Part shown: positions 46,501 through 60,100 of the stretch, piece by piece
Layout: each line of letters starts with the position of its first letter
Position numbering within the stretch: the stretch's first letter is position 1
NCBI GenBank assembly: GCA_029931535.1
Contig: JAQPZY010001670.1
Span: 4,736,501-4,800,500, forward strand
Source: Margaritifera margaritifera
Taxonomy: Eukaryota; Mollusca; Bivalvia; Unionida; Margaritiferidae
Reading direction: 5' to 3'
DNA: 64,000 nt
The notes under the pieces: model-generated
Seen by the model: the letters and a program-made list of their open reading frames with translations, nothing else
The model's database searches: none
Told to the model about the DNA's origin: nothing
Position numbers and translations under genes: made by a program

Positions 46501-46625
46501 TGTTTAATAGTGAAACAAGAGTACGTAAACAGCATATTATATTTCCCACACCCTGTGCTTAATAGTGAAACAAGAATACCGTAAACAGCATATTATACTC
46601 CCCGCACCTTGTGTTTAATAGTAAA
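43545..46625. repeat. 55-57-bp minisatellite, about 55 copies (3.1 kb) with higher-order structure
   Basis: The unit contains GTTTAATAGTGAAACAAGAG, TACGTAAACAGCATATTATA and CTCCCCACACCCTGT. Variants differ at the middle: TACGTAA, TACCAGAA, TACCATAA, and a shorter GAAACGAGTACGTAA. Between about 45450 and 46240 they cycle as a trimer (CCATAA, AAGAGTACGTAA, CGAGTACGTAA). It lies 1.4 kb past the POLR3D stop. The ORFs in it are spurious. Confidence 0.96.
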
Positions 46626-46689
46626 ACAAGAATGCCATAGTAGTCATCTTTGTAGGCTGTAGGCACTAGGAGGGAATGGTTATTGACCA

Positions 46690-47560
46690 ATGGGTCTCAA
46701 TGACCTGGACATTTGGTCATGGTATGTGGTCTTGAACCAAAGTGCAGAAACCATTATTTTCTTATTAGACTTACCATGATTGTGACCTCTGACTTTTAGA
46801 CCCCATAATTTATAGTTTCTTTATGACGTTAAGTGCAAGTCATCGACAAAGTTTGTTAAAGGAACTTACTCTCGAAGATAAAGTTATTCTGCAAAACCAA
46901 TTTTTCTTTGAGCTACAATGACCCTGCTCTTTGGCCTTGTGACCCCCAATTCAATAAGACTTTTCAATATCTTAAGGCCTTGTGACCCCCCAAGTCAATA
47001 TGACTTTCAATATCTTAAGGCCTTGTGACCCCCACGTCAATAGGACTTTTTAATATCTTAAGGGCAAACCCTCTTAAAAAATTTGTCAAGGTACATCATC
47101 GAGAATTAAAGTTATTATCCCAAAAACATTTTCTTCTTTCATTTACAGTGACCTTAACCTTTGACCTTTTGATGCCCAAATCAACAGATATTTTTCTTAC
47201 CCATGGTGCAAGTCATCCAAAAACTTTGGTGAAGGAACATGGTCAATACCAGAAATTTTGGTGCAAAAAAAAGTTTTCTTTTTTCAGTCAGAGTGACCTT
47301 TTACCTTTAGACCCTGACATTGATAGGCTTCTTCCTTACCCAAGTGCAAGCCATCCAAAACATTTGGTCCAGGTTTGCGATGTATAAATAATTATATTTT
47401 GTGGAAACCATTTTTTTCTTTCAGTCATGGTGACCTTTGACCTTTTGATTCTGAAATCAATTTTATTTTTCCTTATCCCAAACAAGCTATCCATAAAGTT
47501 TGGTGGAAGTATGTGCAGCAGAACTAAAGTCATCATACTGAGTAAGAAAAATGAATGGAC
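46690..47560 (+). repeat. Degenerate roughly 120-bp repeat family, about 6 copies
   Basis: Same family as 37100-37760: GTGCAAGTCATCCAAAAACT, TTGGTGAAGG, GAAACCATTTTTTTCTTTCA and GTGACCTTTGACCTTTTGAT. GGCCTTGTGACCCCC is triplicated near 46930-47030. Confidence 0.75.
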
Positions 47561-47589
47561 AGACAGAATAATAGCATTATAATACACTC

Positions 47590-48016
47590 TGCCAAAATGT
47601 CAGATGTATAAAAAGGAAGAAATAGAGGTACTACACATTTATAACTTGAAAAGATGATACAAATGTGGAAATGATTTATAACAGTATGAAACTATAAATA
47701 TCATCTTTTGGAACTTCAAAATAAATATCTGGTATATCTTTTGTCATGAAAAAATACCTGCTATCTTATTCAAAACATTTATATACTAGGGACATTCTGT
47801 TTGTCCAAAACATTTACTGATTCAATTAATGTCACTGAATTAAATTGATAGGCATGCCCTGTTGCAAGTTCTACTGCTTTTTGCCACCACTGTGTCATTT
47901 GGAATGCATTAGTATCTTCCAAGTCTTGTATCAGTCTGTGCCTATGGCAGAGGGTGTCATGGAAGTGCCTACTATTGGCCCAATAGGATAACCCTAGTGT
48001 GTGTCTGTTTTTTCGG
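47590..48016 (-). other. 3' flank / probable 3' UTR of POLR3D
   Basis: AT-rich sequence directly downstream of the stop codon. Open frames here are short and unrelated to known proteins. The UTR end cannot be placed. Confidence 0.35.
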
Positions 48017-48130
48017 TCAAGACATCTGCAACAAGTTCTCAAAGTCTGGAGCACAAAGAAGTCTGTGTTTAATATGTCCCAACACCATCATCTCTCCTGA
48101 ACCTTCATGGACCCGGACTGAGGCTAGATC
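48017..48130 (-). CDS. POLR3D: POLR3D terminal exon
   Basis: The exon encodes DLASVRVHEGSGEMMVLGHI, then KHRLLCAPDFENLLQMS and TGA. GHxKHxLxCxPDFExLL is the conserved C-terminus of RPC4. It follows a TTTTCAG acceptor in phase 0. No canonical AATAAA was seen on this strand in the next roughly 430 bases. Confidence 0.95.
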   Translation of the reverse strand, partial: DLASVRVHEGSGEMMVLGHIKHRLLCAPDFENLLQMS

Positions 48131-51100
48131 CTGAAAACAAGACATAAAATATGGTAATAAAGAAAACTGGACAAGAATCTATTTATGTTTTAAAGACATT
48201 CAGAAATTAATCCAATTTCTTAGAAATGAGATATTTATCATTGTAAGTAAATTCTGATGAGACAGTATAGATCTCGATCAAATGAATTCCCTCACCAAAT
48301 ACCCTGATGCACTGTACCAAGTTCCTCCGAAGTAAAGTAACGAATCAAGAAAAATAATTGGAAAATGAGCACTGAAATAGTTGACATGACATCTGATAGT
48401 AAAGACTTCATAAACTACAGAGAATGATTCTTACATACAATAACTGACAAAGAAATTTTACACAAAAAGGTAAAACATGCTCTCTCATGTGTGCAAAATT
48501 TTTAATTACACATTCAGGAGGAGTAGCGATAATAAGATTTTCAAGATGGTTTCTGTGACGCCCATATTGGATATCTGATCAGCCGTATTTTCATTTAGGA
48601 CCAAATATACATCATAATAAGTCTTTTAGTGAAAACCCCATGCTGATATGAACATCCATTCGGGAGTCGTGATAACAAGATCTTCAGGATGGCCAATGTG
48701 GTGGCCATACTGGATATCAGATTGGCACCATTTTCATTTAGGACCAACTAGACATCACAAGAAATCTTCTGGTGAAAACCCTATGTCAATATGACTTTCT
48801 GTTCAGGAAGAGTAGCAGTAACAAGATTTTCAAGATGGCCACTGTGCTGGCCATATTGGACATCAGACTGGCCCCAATTTCATTTAGGACCAACCAGACA
48901 GTATAAGAAGTCTTTTAGTGAAAACCCCATGCTGATATGACCATTCATTCAGGAGGAGTAGCGATAACAAGATTTTAAACATGCCACTGAGACAGCCATA
49001 TGGGATGTCCGAGCAGCACCATTTTCACTTAGAACTAACTAGACCATGGCATGAATGTGTGTGTAAAGTTTCATGGCATTCCTCCCAGTAGTTTAGGAGG
49101 AGTAGCGACAACAAGCTTGTGCTAGCAGACTGACGGACAACAGATGACAGACCGTCCCATAAGCTCGTCCGGTTTATGACCAGTAGAGCTAAAAACCAGT
49201 AAGCAGACTCAACTTTTGTTTTGTTTAGAACAAACCCTCATAAGAGTTCATGTTTACAAAGGATTAAATAAAAAAGTTAGTGTTTATCTCTGTTCTTGTG
49301 ATACGGTCATTCACAGCAGTGTTGTTGAGAACAATCTGCACTTTACCTGCAGACCCTCCTAAGTGGTTGTGATTATGAAGGATTAAATAAATGTCAGTGG
49401 TGTTTATCTCTGTTTTTATGATGCAGTTGTTCATAGCAGTGTCAAATCGATTATTTTGCCTAAAAATTATGGTTGCTGGTCACGTTCTGCAGGTGGTCGC
49501 TCATGACAGTGCATTTATATAATAAAATTGATCTGTGCATGATGATTGTGGTCATAAATGACAGTTGGTTGCTCACAGCAGAGGTTACTTAAAACACAGG
49601 TTTTACTGTATTGCCTTGCTGAATTTGCCAGTTTGGAGAGAGGCTGATGGCCTCATGAAACTGGTATAAACTCATAGTGTCATCATCTATATCGTTCACT
49701 ACTGTAATCTACCAGGAGATTGGGCCACTTTTTGAGCCATTACGTTTTGGGCCCAATGAGAAAGTGCTTTCCCTCTTGTGCACCAAAGACCGAAAGTAAA
49801 AGGAGGAGAAAGTAATGTGTAACCACCCAAATGTGGCTCTCCTAACTTCTCCAATAAAGAATGATTAACCACCTCAGCCAAATAGATACATGATCACCTC
49901 ATTATATGCAAGGATCTTGCTCATCATAAAATTCTCTGGAGATCTTGATGATATAAACTTATATTCTTAGTTTGATCAAAACTGGATCAGAAATATGTCC
50001 TACATAGTGGTAATAAGTAAGCCAAATAGATGCAAGATCACCTCATTAATATGCATTATAAAACTTTTCAGAGATCTTTATCATTGAAAACTTTTCAGAG
50101 ATCATTTATCACTGAAGTTTAGAATCTAAGTTTGATCAAAATTAGATCAGAAATATCGTCTCATAAGCTTAGCCAATCTGATCCAAGACCACATGATTAA
50201 TATAAACGGTGCTTGCTCATAATGAAACTAGTTCAAGATCTTGATGATATAAGCTTATATTCCAAGTGTGATTACAATCTGATTAGAAATATGGCCTCCA
50301 GAGTGGTAACAAGCTCAACCAATCAGATGCAATATTATCTCATTATTATGCATGGATCCTGGTTATTGAAAAACATGTCCAAGAGTCTGATGAGACATGC
50401 CTTAATTAAACTTGATCAAAATCAGATCAGAAATATGACCTTTAAAGAGTGGTAACAAGCAATTGTTGATGATTGGACAACAGCAAGGCCATACCAAAAG
50501 CTCACTTGCCCTTGTGGCCATTGAGCTAAAGAAAAAAAAGTTGAGTAATTTTCGAGTCCTTATTACCTGTAGAAATCCACATGGAGTTCCCATGGAGACA
50601 TCCAGCACTGTATTTCCGAGAATCAGCTGTGTCCTGCCTGATTTTCGGATGACTAGTTTCCCCACTGGACCCTCACTGAAGCCTGCTAGAGAACAGGTAC
50701 TCAGCTTCTTTCTCACCTCTTCCTACAATTAAGCGTTATGAATCACTGTGTAAGTAGTTAGTTCAACATTACTGTGAAACAAACATTCTAAATTTGTGTC
50801 ATCTTATTGTATGAATTCTATAATTGTTCTTGCCTCTGCATTCAACAATGTACTCATGTGACTAATTAAATGAGTACGATGGTAATATGTTAACTTCTAC
50901 ACATTGTAGTGAATGTTTTATCCATGCAAACAAAAAAATTTAACAAGATAACTGAATACGCAACTATCTCACGGTTTACATGCCTATAGGGTAAAAACAA
51001 CCCACAAAACCTGCAACTGGTGTAACATTGCAAATCCTAACATTTATTATTGCATATTCCAACTAAACCCCAACACCACCCATTCCCAGTCTCCAACCCA

Positions 51101-54100
51101 CCAGGTCCAGACAGTGCACATATATGAGTCTACCTGCCATGACTTCATAAATGAAATTTGAAAATGTCAATGTAAATGAAATTTGTGTACATCTCACCTT
51201 TGAATCACTCCCAGGTATCCCAGCCCTGTCACATATGGTTACCACAAAGGCAACATAACCAGTCACACAGAGGGGAATTCCTCTCTGGCATATTCCTAAA
51301 GGGGGGGGGGGGTAGGGGGTAGGGTGATTTCAGTTTCTAATGGGAGAGGGGAGCAGTTTTTATGAGAACAGTATATATGAACAGATCCATTATACTATAT
51401 TTCTACAAACGTGTTTGATAAGTAACTTTTAATGCATAAGGATAAAACTTGCAGATGGTTATTTTCCTTGTCTGCACAGCAACAGTGATCATGTTTTATG
51501 ACAATGTCACAATTTCATATGAATTAGAACTGCATATAACAGCAAAGACAATACCACTGAATACTGCATTATCTGTCATTGTTAGGGCTCAGGAAAACCA
51601 CTTGTCAACTCACCATGACCAGGTAAAAATTGGCTGGGACAAGTAAAACTTTAGTTCCTACTCATCCCTGGGATGAGTAGATGCAGATTCACACCTTGAG
51701 AATAAACCTCAGTGTATTCTCTACTCTTCACAAGCGCTTAAGTTCAACATTATTTAACATCTAGTGTGTTTAAATGGAAGATTACTTTTGCTAATTTGCC
51801 CTAATTGTTGTAAGTCTAGAACATGTTGCAAAGGAAGCCGACTTCGTTTTTTTTACACAGGTACCCGATGCAAACTTGATACTAAAATGGGTAAAAATCA
51901 TGAAAATATTATGTTGCAGTTTCACACCCAGCTCTTGATTTATTAATGGTATTTGCATTTTTAGTGACACTTTCAGTAATTTAGGATCATTATGATGTAG
52001 ATAGATTTTCCCTTTCAATGAGCTATCACACATCATTATGAGTCAGATCTCTGAGAAGTTTAGAGACAGAAAATGGAAAAATTTGTCCATTTTTTATCTG
52101 GTCAGATAGTGTTACATTTGCCTCAGGTCACCAGCATTTTCAAGACAGAAGCTTTATCGATACATTGTCCCGCCAAAATGACAATGCCAGCAGATATTTC
52201 TGCAAGTATGTAAATACTTTTAACAAGAAAAATGTTGCTAACTTACATTCAAAGTATTTTAAGTGTTTCAACCAATTCCCACCAACTTTCACTGATGCAT
52301 ACCATTGTAATCTATTTATAAAGCACATTGGTGATGCTGCCAGAAATTTTCTTAAGAGGGGGAGGTCCCCCCCCACCTACCTCCAGAGAGGTGGAATCAT
52401 GGGAGGTGGGGGGTGGCTAGGTCGTGGCGAGTGGTGGTAAAAAATGCTGAATGACAACTGATGTTTGACAACATTATTATAAGGTATATGCATACCTAAT
52501 TTCGGACAAGAATTTTAATAACTTTGTATCACTTCTTTGACAATAAATATATAAAGTATCTGCATACCTAATTCAGTTTGCTGAGCTGGTAAATATTCTT
52601 CCCTGCTTCATATCACTTCACTTCTTCTAAGCCTCTGAAAACTGAAAATCGTTTATTGGATCCTCTTGGATCTGAATAGTCATCAGTTTATTCACTGTTT
52701 CTGATGTTAACATATTCCTCACAGCAGTGTGAGTTATGTTTTGTGAACTGAATCCCCTCTCCCAATCTGCTGTTTGTAATGGGAGAACCACTGCATTTTT
52801 GGCAAATTTTTGAACAAATTAGGGAACTGGTCTTCATGATATTTGAGCATGATTTTCCACAACTTGTTCATGTTGTCCCTAGGATATTTCTATTGTAGGA
52901 TCACATTTTTTGCAAGGCTGTATTCAGCCAAGGTTGAAGCACCATCAATGAGAGCTTTATTGGTTACATTACCAATTTTCTTGTCCTCTCCAAATTGATA
53001 GGCAACCTCTTCTTTAGAAAGAAATGACAGATTTCTTAGCCCCAAAGCTGTAAAACTTGTGGCTGTTGTTGTATGTTCTGCTGGAAATCTTCTTTTCATC
53101 TGGGCTACAAGCTTATCAGAAAAATCTTTCTTGGCCTGATTAATTTCTTTGCTTACTTCCTTCTGGTCCTTTTCTGTTTCACCTGCTTTTGTTCCAAGTT
53201 TAACCCCCTTTATAGAAACACATTTACCAGCAGTGTCCATCTTAAGTTCATTTGAAAACCAGAGTCTGATAATGGCTTTTCCCTTCCTTAGCTCTCTCGA
53301 CAGCAGTAGAGAACCATCCAAAACAGGTTTCACTGCAGATACATCCAGCTGCTGCTTCTGAAATGTCATGCTGACAGACGCCAAAGATGGTTTAATGTCC
53401 ATCAGAAAATAAAGCATGGCAACAAACTTATAGTGTGTAAGATTCTCATACATATATGCACATGTTTTGCTGTCCTTTTTGTGTTTTTCATGGTAGCCGA
53501 CCAGAGGGTTCAATGAATGGTAAACTGCATATAATGTACTGTCGAATGCCATCCAATGAGTTTCATGTACTTCTTTCACTGAATGCATGTCCAAGACATT
53601 CTGAATTTGTTTCAGTTCAGCTGTCCTTGAAGATGACTTCTTAAAATACCTGAACAATTCCTTCAAAACTTCTTGAAAGGTTTCATTTAAGTAAGTTACC
53701 TCTTCTGCAGCCTTGGAAGAACACAGGTTTAATCTATGTGCCATACAGTGTACTGACACAAGATGGGGATTCTTTGCTTTGAACTGAGTTGCAACACCAG
53801 TTTTTTGCCAGTCATAATGGAGCCACCATCACTGCCAAACCCTCAAATCTTACTTAAAGACACACCTCTTTTCTTCAAAAAATTGTCCAGCTCACTGAAG
53901 AGAACATCTGCTGTCACATATACTTCATTCACATGCAAGTTCCAAGAAAAAGGGTTTCTGCATTTAAATCATCACTAATCACTTTTGCATATATACCAAG
54001 CTTTTTATTTACAGAAATGTCAGTAAACCACTCCCTCGATAACTCGCACCTGGATAACTCACGAACCCACTAATAACGTGGGGTCAGGCAAGGATCCCAT

Positions 54101-57100
54101 TTTTTAAAACTAGAAAATACCGAAACAATTGGCCCCTATTTGTTGAATGTGAAATAGATCGCGATCAAAATTGGTAAATGCAACCTTGATATATCGCTTG
54201 TTTTATCGTCAAAAACAGTGGTTAGAATCAACGTCATGAAATTCTAAACTTTTGATAAGAAGTCATATACTTTGTTCAATTTTCTTTCCAAACAACATTC
54301 TCAGTATACTGTAAATAACAATATTCGACGAAATTTTGATCCATGAAAATGTCACTAAAGCCTACTGGTGGCAACACTTTAAAAAATAAATACCAATTAA
54401 ATAAGTATCGGTTTCAGTGTAACCACCATAAATGCATATAAGCCCAATTGTATTCAAACATGAAAAATATCATTCAACCATCACAGCTACGTCTGTGAGC
54501 GTTTCTGTAAGAACCTAATTAAGTGCCGACCGTTTTTATGATCTCCGACTTCCGGAAGTTTTTGTTGCATTGTTACACTCAATTAAAAGCAGACCTGCTT
54601 TGTATTATCACGTTAATTACGTCTTTTGTATCAAATCAAATAAACGGGGGCGGAATAAAAGAAAATTTAAAAGGCGTGCCCTGTGGATGAGGTGCTGGCT
54701 ATTTCTGTGTCATCACTTTGTGCGACATCTTCAGTTAGCATCAGAACATGACAGCTTTCCTCTTGCTCTATATTATTGACCATAGCAGATATCTTACCAT
54801 AAAGAAATTGTTTATCTTCCATTTAGAAATGCATGTAACTCGCTGCTGCTTACACTCTTTAAATTTCTGTTACAACTGATCAATGGATCAATTTGTTATA
54901 CCACTCTAGAAGACAATAAAATCGGAATTCCTGGATATTTTCTGCAAAACCTACAGCAGATCTCAATCATATAGATGCTTTTATTCAAACACTAAATCCA
55001 CCTTAGTATACCTTGAATGAGATCACTGGCAAAATGGACAATAAATACTTAATTTGATAAACCTTTATTTTCAATTTTGAAGACCCCCCCCCCCCCCCAA
55101 TGTACATTGGGTACAACAAATTGTGGGAACTGCAGGTAATTTGTGTAACCTTTCTGCCATTGGTTTTTAAAAGTTGGGTGACCAACAATTGTTTTTGCGA
55201 GAAACCCGTGATCCTGCAGCCTGGCAGCATCTCTACACATAATATCAAGACAACAGCTGACTGTTCAAACTTTAATTCGGGCATAACCTAGAAACATTCA
55301 AATTATTTTGGCCAATCAGCAATCTTCTCTTTTATGGCACCCTTGAGTAACTCTCTAGAATGAAGGTTTGACTAAAATGTATAACTAAATATGAAAGTTG
55401 ATGGAAACTGAGACAGTTGGAATTCTTCTTTCAAATGCAAGTTAGCAACAGTTTTCTTGTAAAAAGTAATTACATATTTATAGAAATATCTGCAGGTGCC
55501 TTTGTTTTGGTTTGAAAATGCATTAATAAAGCTGCAGTCTTGAAAATCATGGTTATCTGGGAGCGAGTGTAACACTGTCTGACCAGACAAAAATCAGAAA
55601 ATGTTGACATTCTCTGTCTCTTAATTTCTCCCATATCTAACTCATCAAAATGTGTGATAGCTCATTGAAATAGAAAATGTCTCCACATTAAATGACACAC
55701 AGATTACTGAAAGGCGTCACAGTAAATGCGAATACCATTAAGAAATAGAAGGCTATGTGTGCAACTGCAATTTCTCAAGTTACAAACCTTGTCTCTTATT
55801 ATATATTTATCTATGGGGCCACGTATCATAACATAATATTTTCATGATTTTTTTACCCATTTTTGTATCAATCTTGTATCATGTACCTGTAGTTCTTTAG
55901 TAAGAGTGTAAGCAGTGTAGTGGAGAGTGTACTGTGTCGAGTACAATGAGGACAGGGACAAGTAACTGTTGCAACTCACTTGTCCCAGGGATGAGTGCTT
56001 GGAAAACTTTTTCCTGAGCCATGCATTGTACGACCTTGCCAAGTGCAGTTGGTAAAATGCTTTTAATAACTAGATAATAAATGAGTGCATCTAATTGTTC
56101 AATTGCAAAAAGTCAATTAGTAAGTGGTTGATTATGGCAGTTGATCTAGAAGTCATACATGATCAGATTAAACTTTGTTAATAATAATGTTACATATATT
56201 GTTATGCCCAGTGCAAATCAACTGGTGCACAATTTTTATGCACTTTCTCATTTTTAAGGTGTGTGTGCATGGGGGTATTAAATTATACAGGGATTCAAGC
56301 AATGGCTTGTCCTGGAGAAAACACTGCATAACCACAAAGTTTCAAGATATTACACCCTCTGGCTTAGGAGATGTGGTAACAGATAGATGGGTGTACAGAT
56401 AAATGGTATCACAATATCCTAGACACTTTTTAAAAATGGTGGGAAAAAAAAGCCCTACTACTCTGATATTAAACTATCAAATTACTAAGATATCTGTATC
56501 TTGCACATGCAAATTTGTTCTACGACAAATTTTCTGAATTTTGCTTGACATATCAAGTTTCATAATGAGCCAATATTTCTCTAACCTCATCTTCCTGTTT
56601 GGACTTGTCCGACTTGTGTGGTCTCCCACCAGACTCCCCTTCATCCCCCTGAGCTGCTGGGACACCTGGCATTACATCTGGCAGCTGCAGGAACAACAGC
56701 TCTCCTACATCTTTGGGAAAAGGTACGACACACAATCAAAATGAATCCTGTCGTACAAAAATGTATTTCATCTCTTTTAGGACATCTCTTAATATACAGT
56801 AAACTATTCATTAGAACATTACAAGAAAACATGCAATAAAAAATCTTTGCACTTACAGAAACTGAAGATGCAGACATTAGCAAATGTGAAAGATGTTCAA
56901 AATCTTTGATGAGTTGAACTCATTATCACTATACCTCAAATTATTATTATCATTATTACTGATTGATTGAATTTGGCATAAAGTTAGGCAAGGGTTCCAT
57001 TTATGATGCATATACATTTTCTACCCTTTACACACATTTGCCTTACCTGTTTTCTGTGCATTGGCAAAGAGGTCAGCACAGGTGGGAGACTTTACAATAG

Positions 57101-60100
57101 GTACAGGAGCCCTATGTCTGTCAGTTGCCACAACCTTCTCCTCTTGCACCCCCACTTCTCCTGGGTCCACTTCCATACCTGACTCAACTGTGGGAAAGTG
57201 CAAACAAAACAAATGTACACATTTCTTTTCCAATGACAGAGGCATATGACTTACTTTTCTATAGCAGACCTGCCAACCCGAACAAGACCTTCTCAGTAAG
57301 GCAGTCAACATTTTTCCATAAGCTAGACCAATTTTCAGTAAGGCGTAACAAAATGTCCTGTACTGCTATCATTGACTGGGAAAACATGCATTTTAAAATT
57401 TCATACATGCAGTGAAGACAAACATTATGTTCTACTAAAAAGTTGTAAACTTAGTCCTTAGTGACCTGCAGTAGTTTCAGAAACTGCATTTCCAAAACCC
57501 ATGGAGCTCTATGGCTTCTTGCTAGACCTCTCAACCTGATCTAATCTTTTTTTCTTTTTTTAAAATTTCATGTGTGAGAAGGCAATCATCTCTCCCACCA
57601 TGAGACATACTCAAATCAACATGACATGATGTCCAAAAAACATAATTGTTGCTTTTCCTGCCTTTCCCCCACCCCACCCCACCCCAGAACCTGAATATCC
57701 TTTTTATACTTCTGTACTGATTATTTGTACTTTTTAAGAGGCTGATTATCCCTTTTGGCTTCAACATGTTTTCATTTGTTGGACGACATTTCTAGAAAAT
57801 GCTATAAGTAACAGCTTGATAATGTTGAAATTTTGCATGAAAAACATGGGCTGACTGAAAGCATCTGAGGTACTCCTATAAAGTTAGTCTGGTTCCCTGA
57901 CCAACTCCAATGAATCTAATATGAAAACCTGGATCCTGATCAAACCCAGACAAGCCAATATCCAGATTTGACAGCAATGATCATATTTTCATATTGTTTG
58001 CCATTATTCTGTGAGTCTGTAATTTAAGGTCATTTCACTATGACTTATGGTCAAATCGTAAGGGTTGGCAGGTCTGTTAGAGCACAAACTTTATACACTA
58101 TAGCAGGTTTATTAAAGCTCCCCCTTATTATGAAGCACCAGTCCAAAACTGCTTGTCATAATATGTAACAAACTGCTGAATGACAAGAAAGCTTGTGAAT
58201 GAATATGTGCATGTGCAGGGAGGAAGCGCAAAAGAGGGTACAAGTACAGAAAATGCAATTCCAAAAGAATATTAACAATATTTAAGTAATTCAAATATAT
58301 TTATTACATACCATTTAATCTAACATAGTTGATCTGGCATTCTAAACATATTTTTAATCCATATTTCATTATCACATACCAAGAATGGAACTATTTAGGC
58401 ATTTTCTCTGACTTCCACTCGTCAATATTATTAGACGCACCAATAAAACTTGTACAAATTCCAATTTATTCTGAATTTCATTCATGATGTAAAGCTAAAA
58501 ATATTTAGAAGCATAAAAATGAGGGTATGTAATAAATACAAAATTGCATTTGTGTTTTGTTCTGAGTTAGGGGAAAAAACTTGTTTGATATGGCTTATGA
58601 ATACATCTCAGCCTGAGGGCATTGATGTATCCCTATGCCATATCCAACTAGCTCTTTCTGCCTGCTCAGAACAAAACATGTATGTAGTTTTGTTTATGCA
58701 CTAATCACTTCAGAGTAACTAAGTTTTTAGGCTTATCAGATAGTTACATTGATGGAAGTAAAAGATATCCTACAGAAAATGAATGTGCCGTTTTCACTTA
58801 ATATATATGTCTGTGTTTGATGGGTCCATTGTTCATTAATGATCATTAAAAAGAAATGGAGCACCTGGTTTTTATATAAATACCTCAGTCTGTTCATTCC
58901 TAATCTAGTTCTGGCATAGGTTGGCAAAAGTTGTATATAGTTGATAATCATTCAGAAACCATAGTTATTCCCATCACTTTCCTTCTAGCACAAATGAGAA
59001 TCACATGAGTGAGAACCACATGTATTCTGTAAGAGACCTGCCTGGGATTCAAATAATGGAAAATTTCACACAAGTATAGGCACCTATGTACTGAAGAGAT
59101 ACTGACCAGAGTTGACCTTACTAGCTGTCTTGGGTTTGTCTCCAGTGGCACAGTCAGTGTTACTATTAACAGCAAACAGGCAGAGGCAAACCATGAACCA
59201 ATTAGCACTTGTTAGGCTGTTTACTTGCAATCCACATACTGGCTTCACATTGTCAGTGTTTTACTGACACTGAACATGTGATCTTCACTTGTACTGGCAT
59301 GCTGTATTTAAAGGTTTAAACCCCTTGTCTAAATAGATGAATCAAATTGGCAATTGTTCATTCACACAAGCACTGTATGATATAAAAGGTAGAATTAATG
59401 ACTAGAATTACTCCAATGTGATAGGTTTGGTACTGATGCAGAGATCAACTTGCAAACCTGACAATTTTTGAGTAGTCCTATAGCCTCTTAGTGAATACAA
59501 TAGCTGACAATTGCAGAACATGGTAATGGCTTAGTAGAGGTGAATGCAGATGCCCAACTTGAAGGATGAAGTTATATAAATCTTTCAGCTGATGAAAACT
59601 GGAGACTATATTGACCTTTTTTAAAAATAAATTTTTATCAGGGGCCTTGGCATGACTGTGCTATATCTAGAATTCTATAGAGAAGGAGGCTGTTGTCAAG
59701 CATTATATCTAGAATTACATTATAATGAAGGACACCATAAAGGAGGGATGTATGTCAAGCATTATATCTATAATTACATGATAATGAAGGACACCATAAA
59801 GGAGGGCTGTATGTCAAGCATTATATCTAGAATTATATTATAATGAAGGACACCATAAAGGAGGGATGTGTGTCAAGCATTATATCTATAATTACATTAT
59901 AATGAAGGACACCATAAAGGAGGGATGTATGTCAAGCATTATATCTATAATTACATGATAATGAAGGACACTAAAAAGGAGAGATGTATGTCAAGCATTA
60001 TATCTATAATTACATTATAATGAAGGACACCATAAAGGAGGGATGTGTGTCAAGCATTATATCTATAATTACATTATAATGAAGGACACCATAAAGAGGG

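Larger units (their letters stand above)
51583..56023 (-). mobile_element. hAT-like DNA transposon with long inverted arms (4.44 kb)
   Basis: The left end is TAGGGCTCAGGAAAA and the right end read on the other strand is CATGGCTCAGGAAAA. CATTGT flanks both sides (51577-51582 and 56024-56029). Beyond the tips, two arms of about 650-730 bp (51583-52310 and 55375-56023) are diverged inverted copies, sharing for instance ATGGGTAAAAATCATGAAAA and TTCAATGAGCTATCACACAT. The centre carries a broken hAT-like transposase on the minus strand. The whole element sits in a 5.9-kb POLR3D intron. Confidence 0.72.

Noticed and set aside
43545..46625. CRISPR array
   Set aside because: Units are contiguous tandem copies without unique spacers, and the DNA is eukaryotic.
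47779..48054. 91-codon ORF overlapping the POLR3D end
   Set aside because: Out-of-frame shadow over the last exon and its 3' flank.
54020..54060. pogo-like TIR (CAGTAAACCACTCCCTCGAT)
   Set aside because: The same bases continue the open reading of the decayed hAT transposase on the minus strand (SREWFTDIS), and no inverted partner was found.
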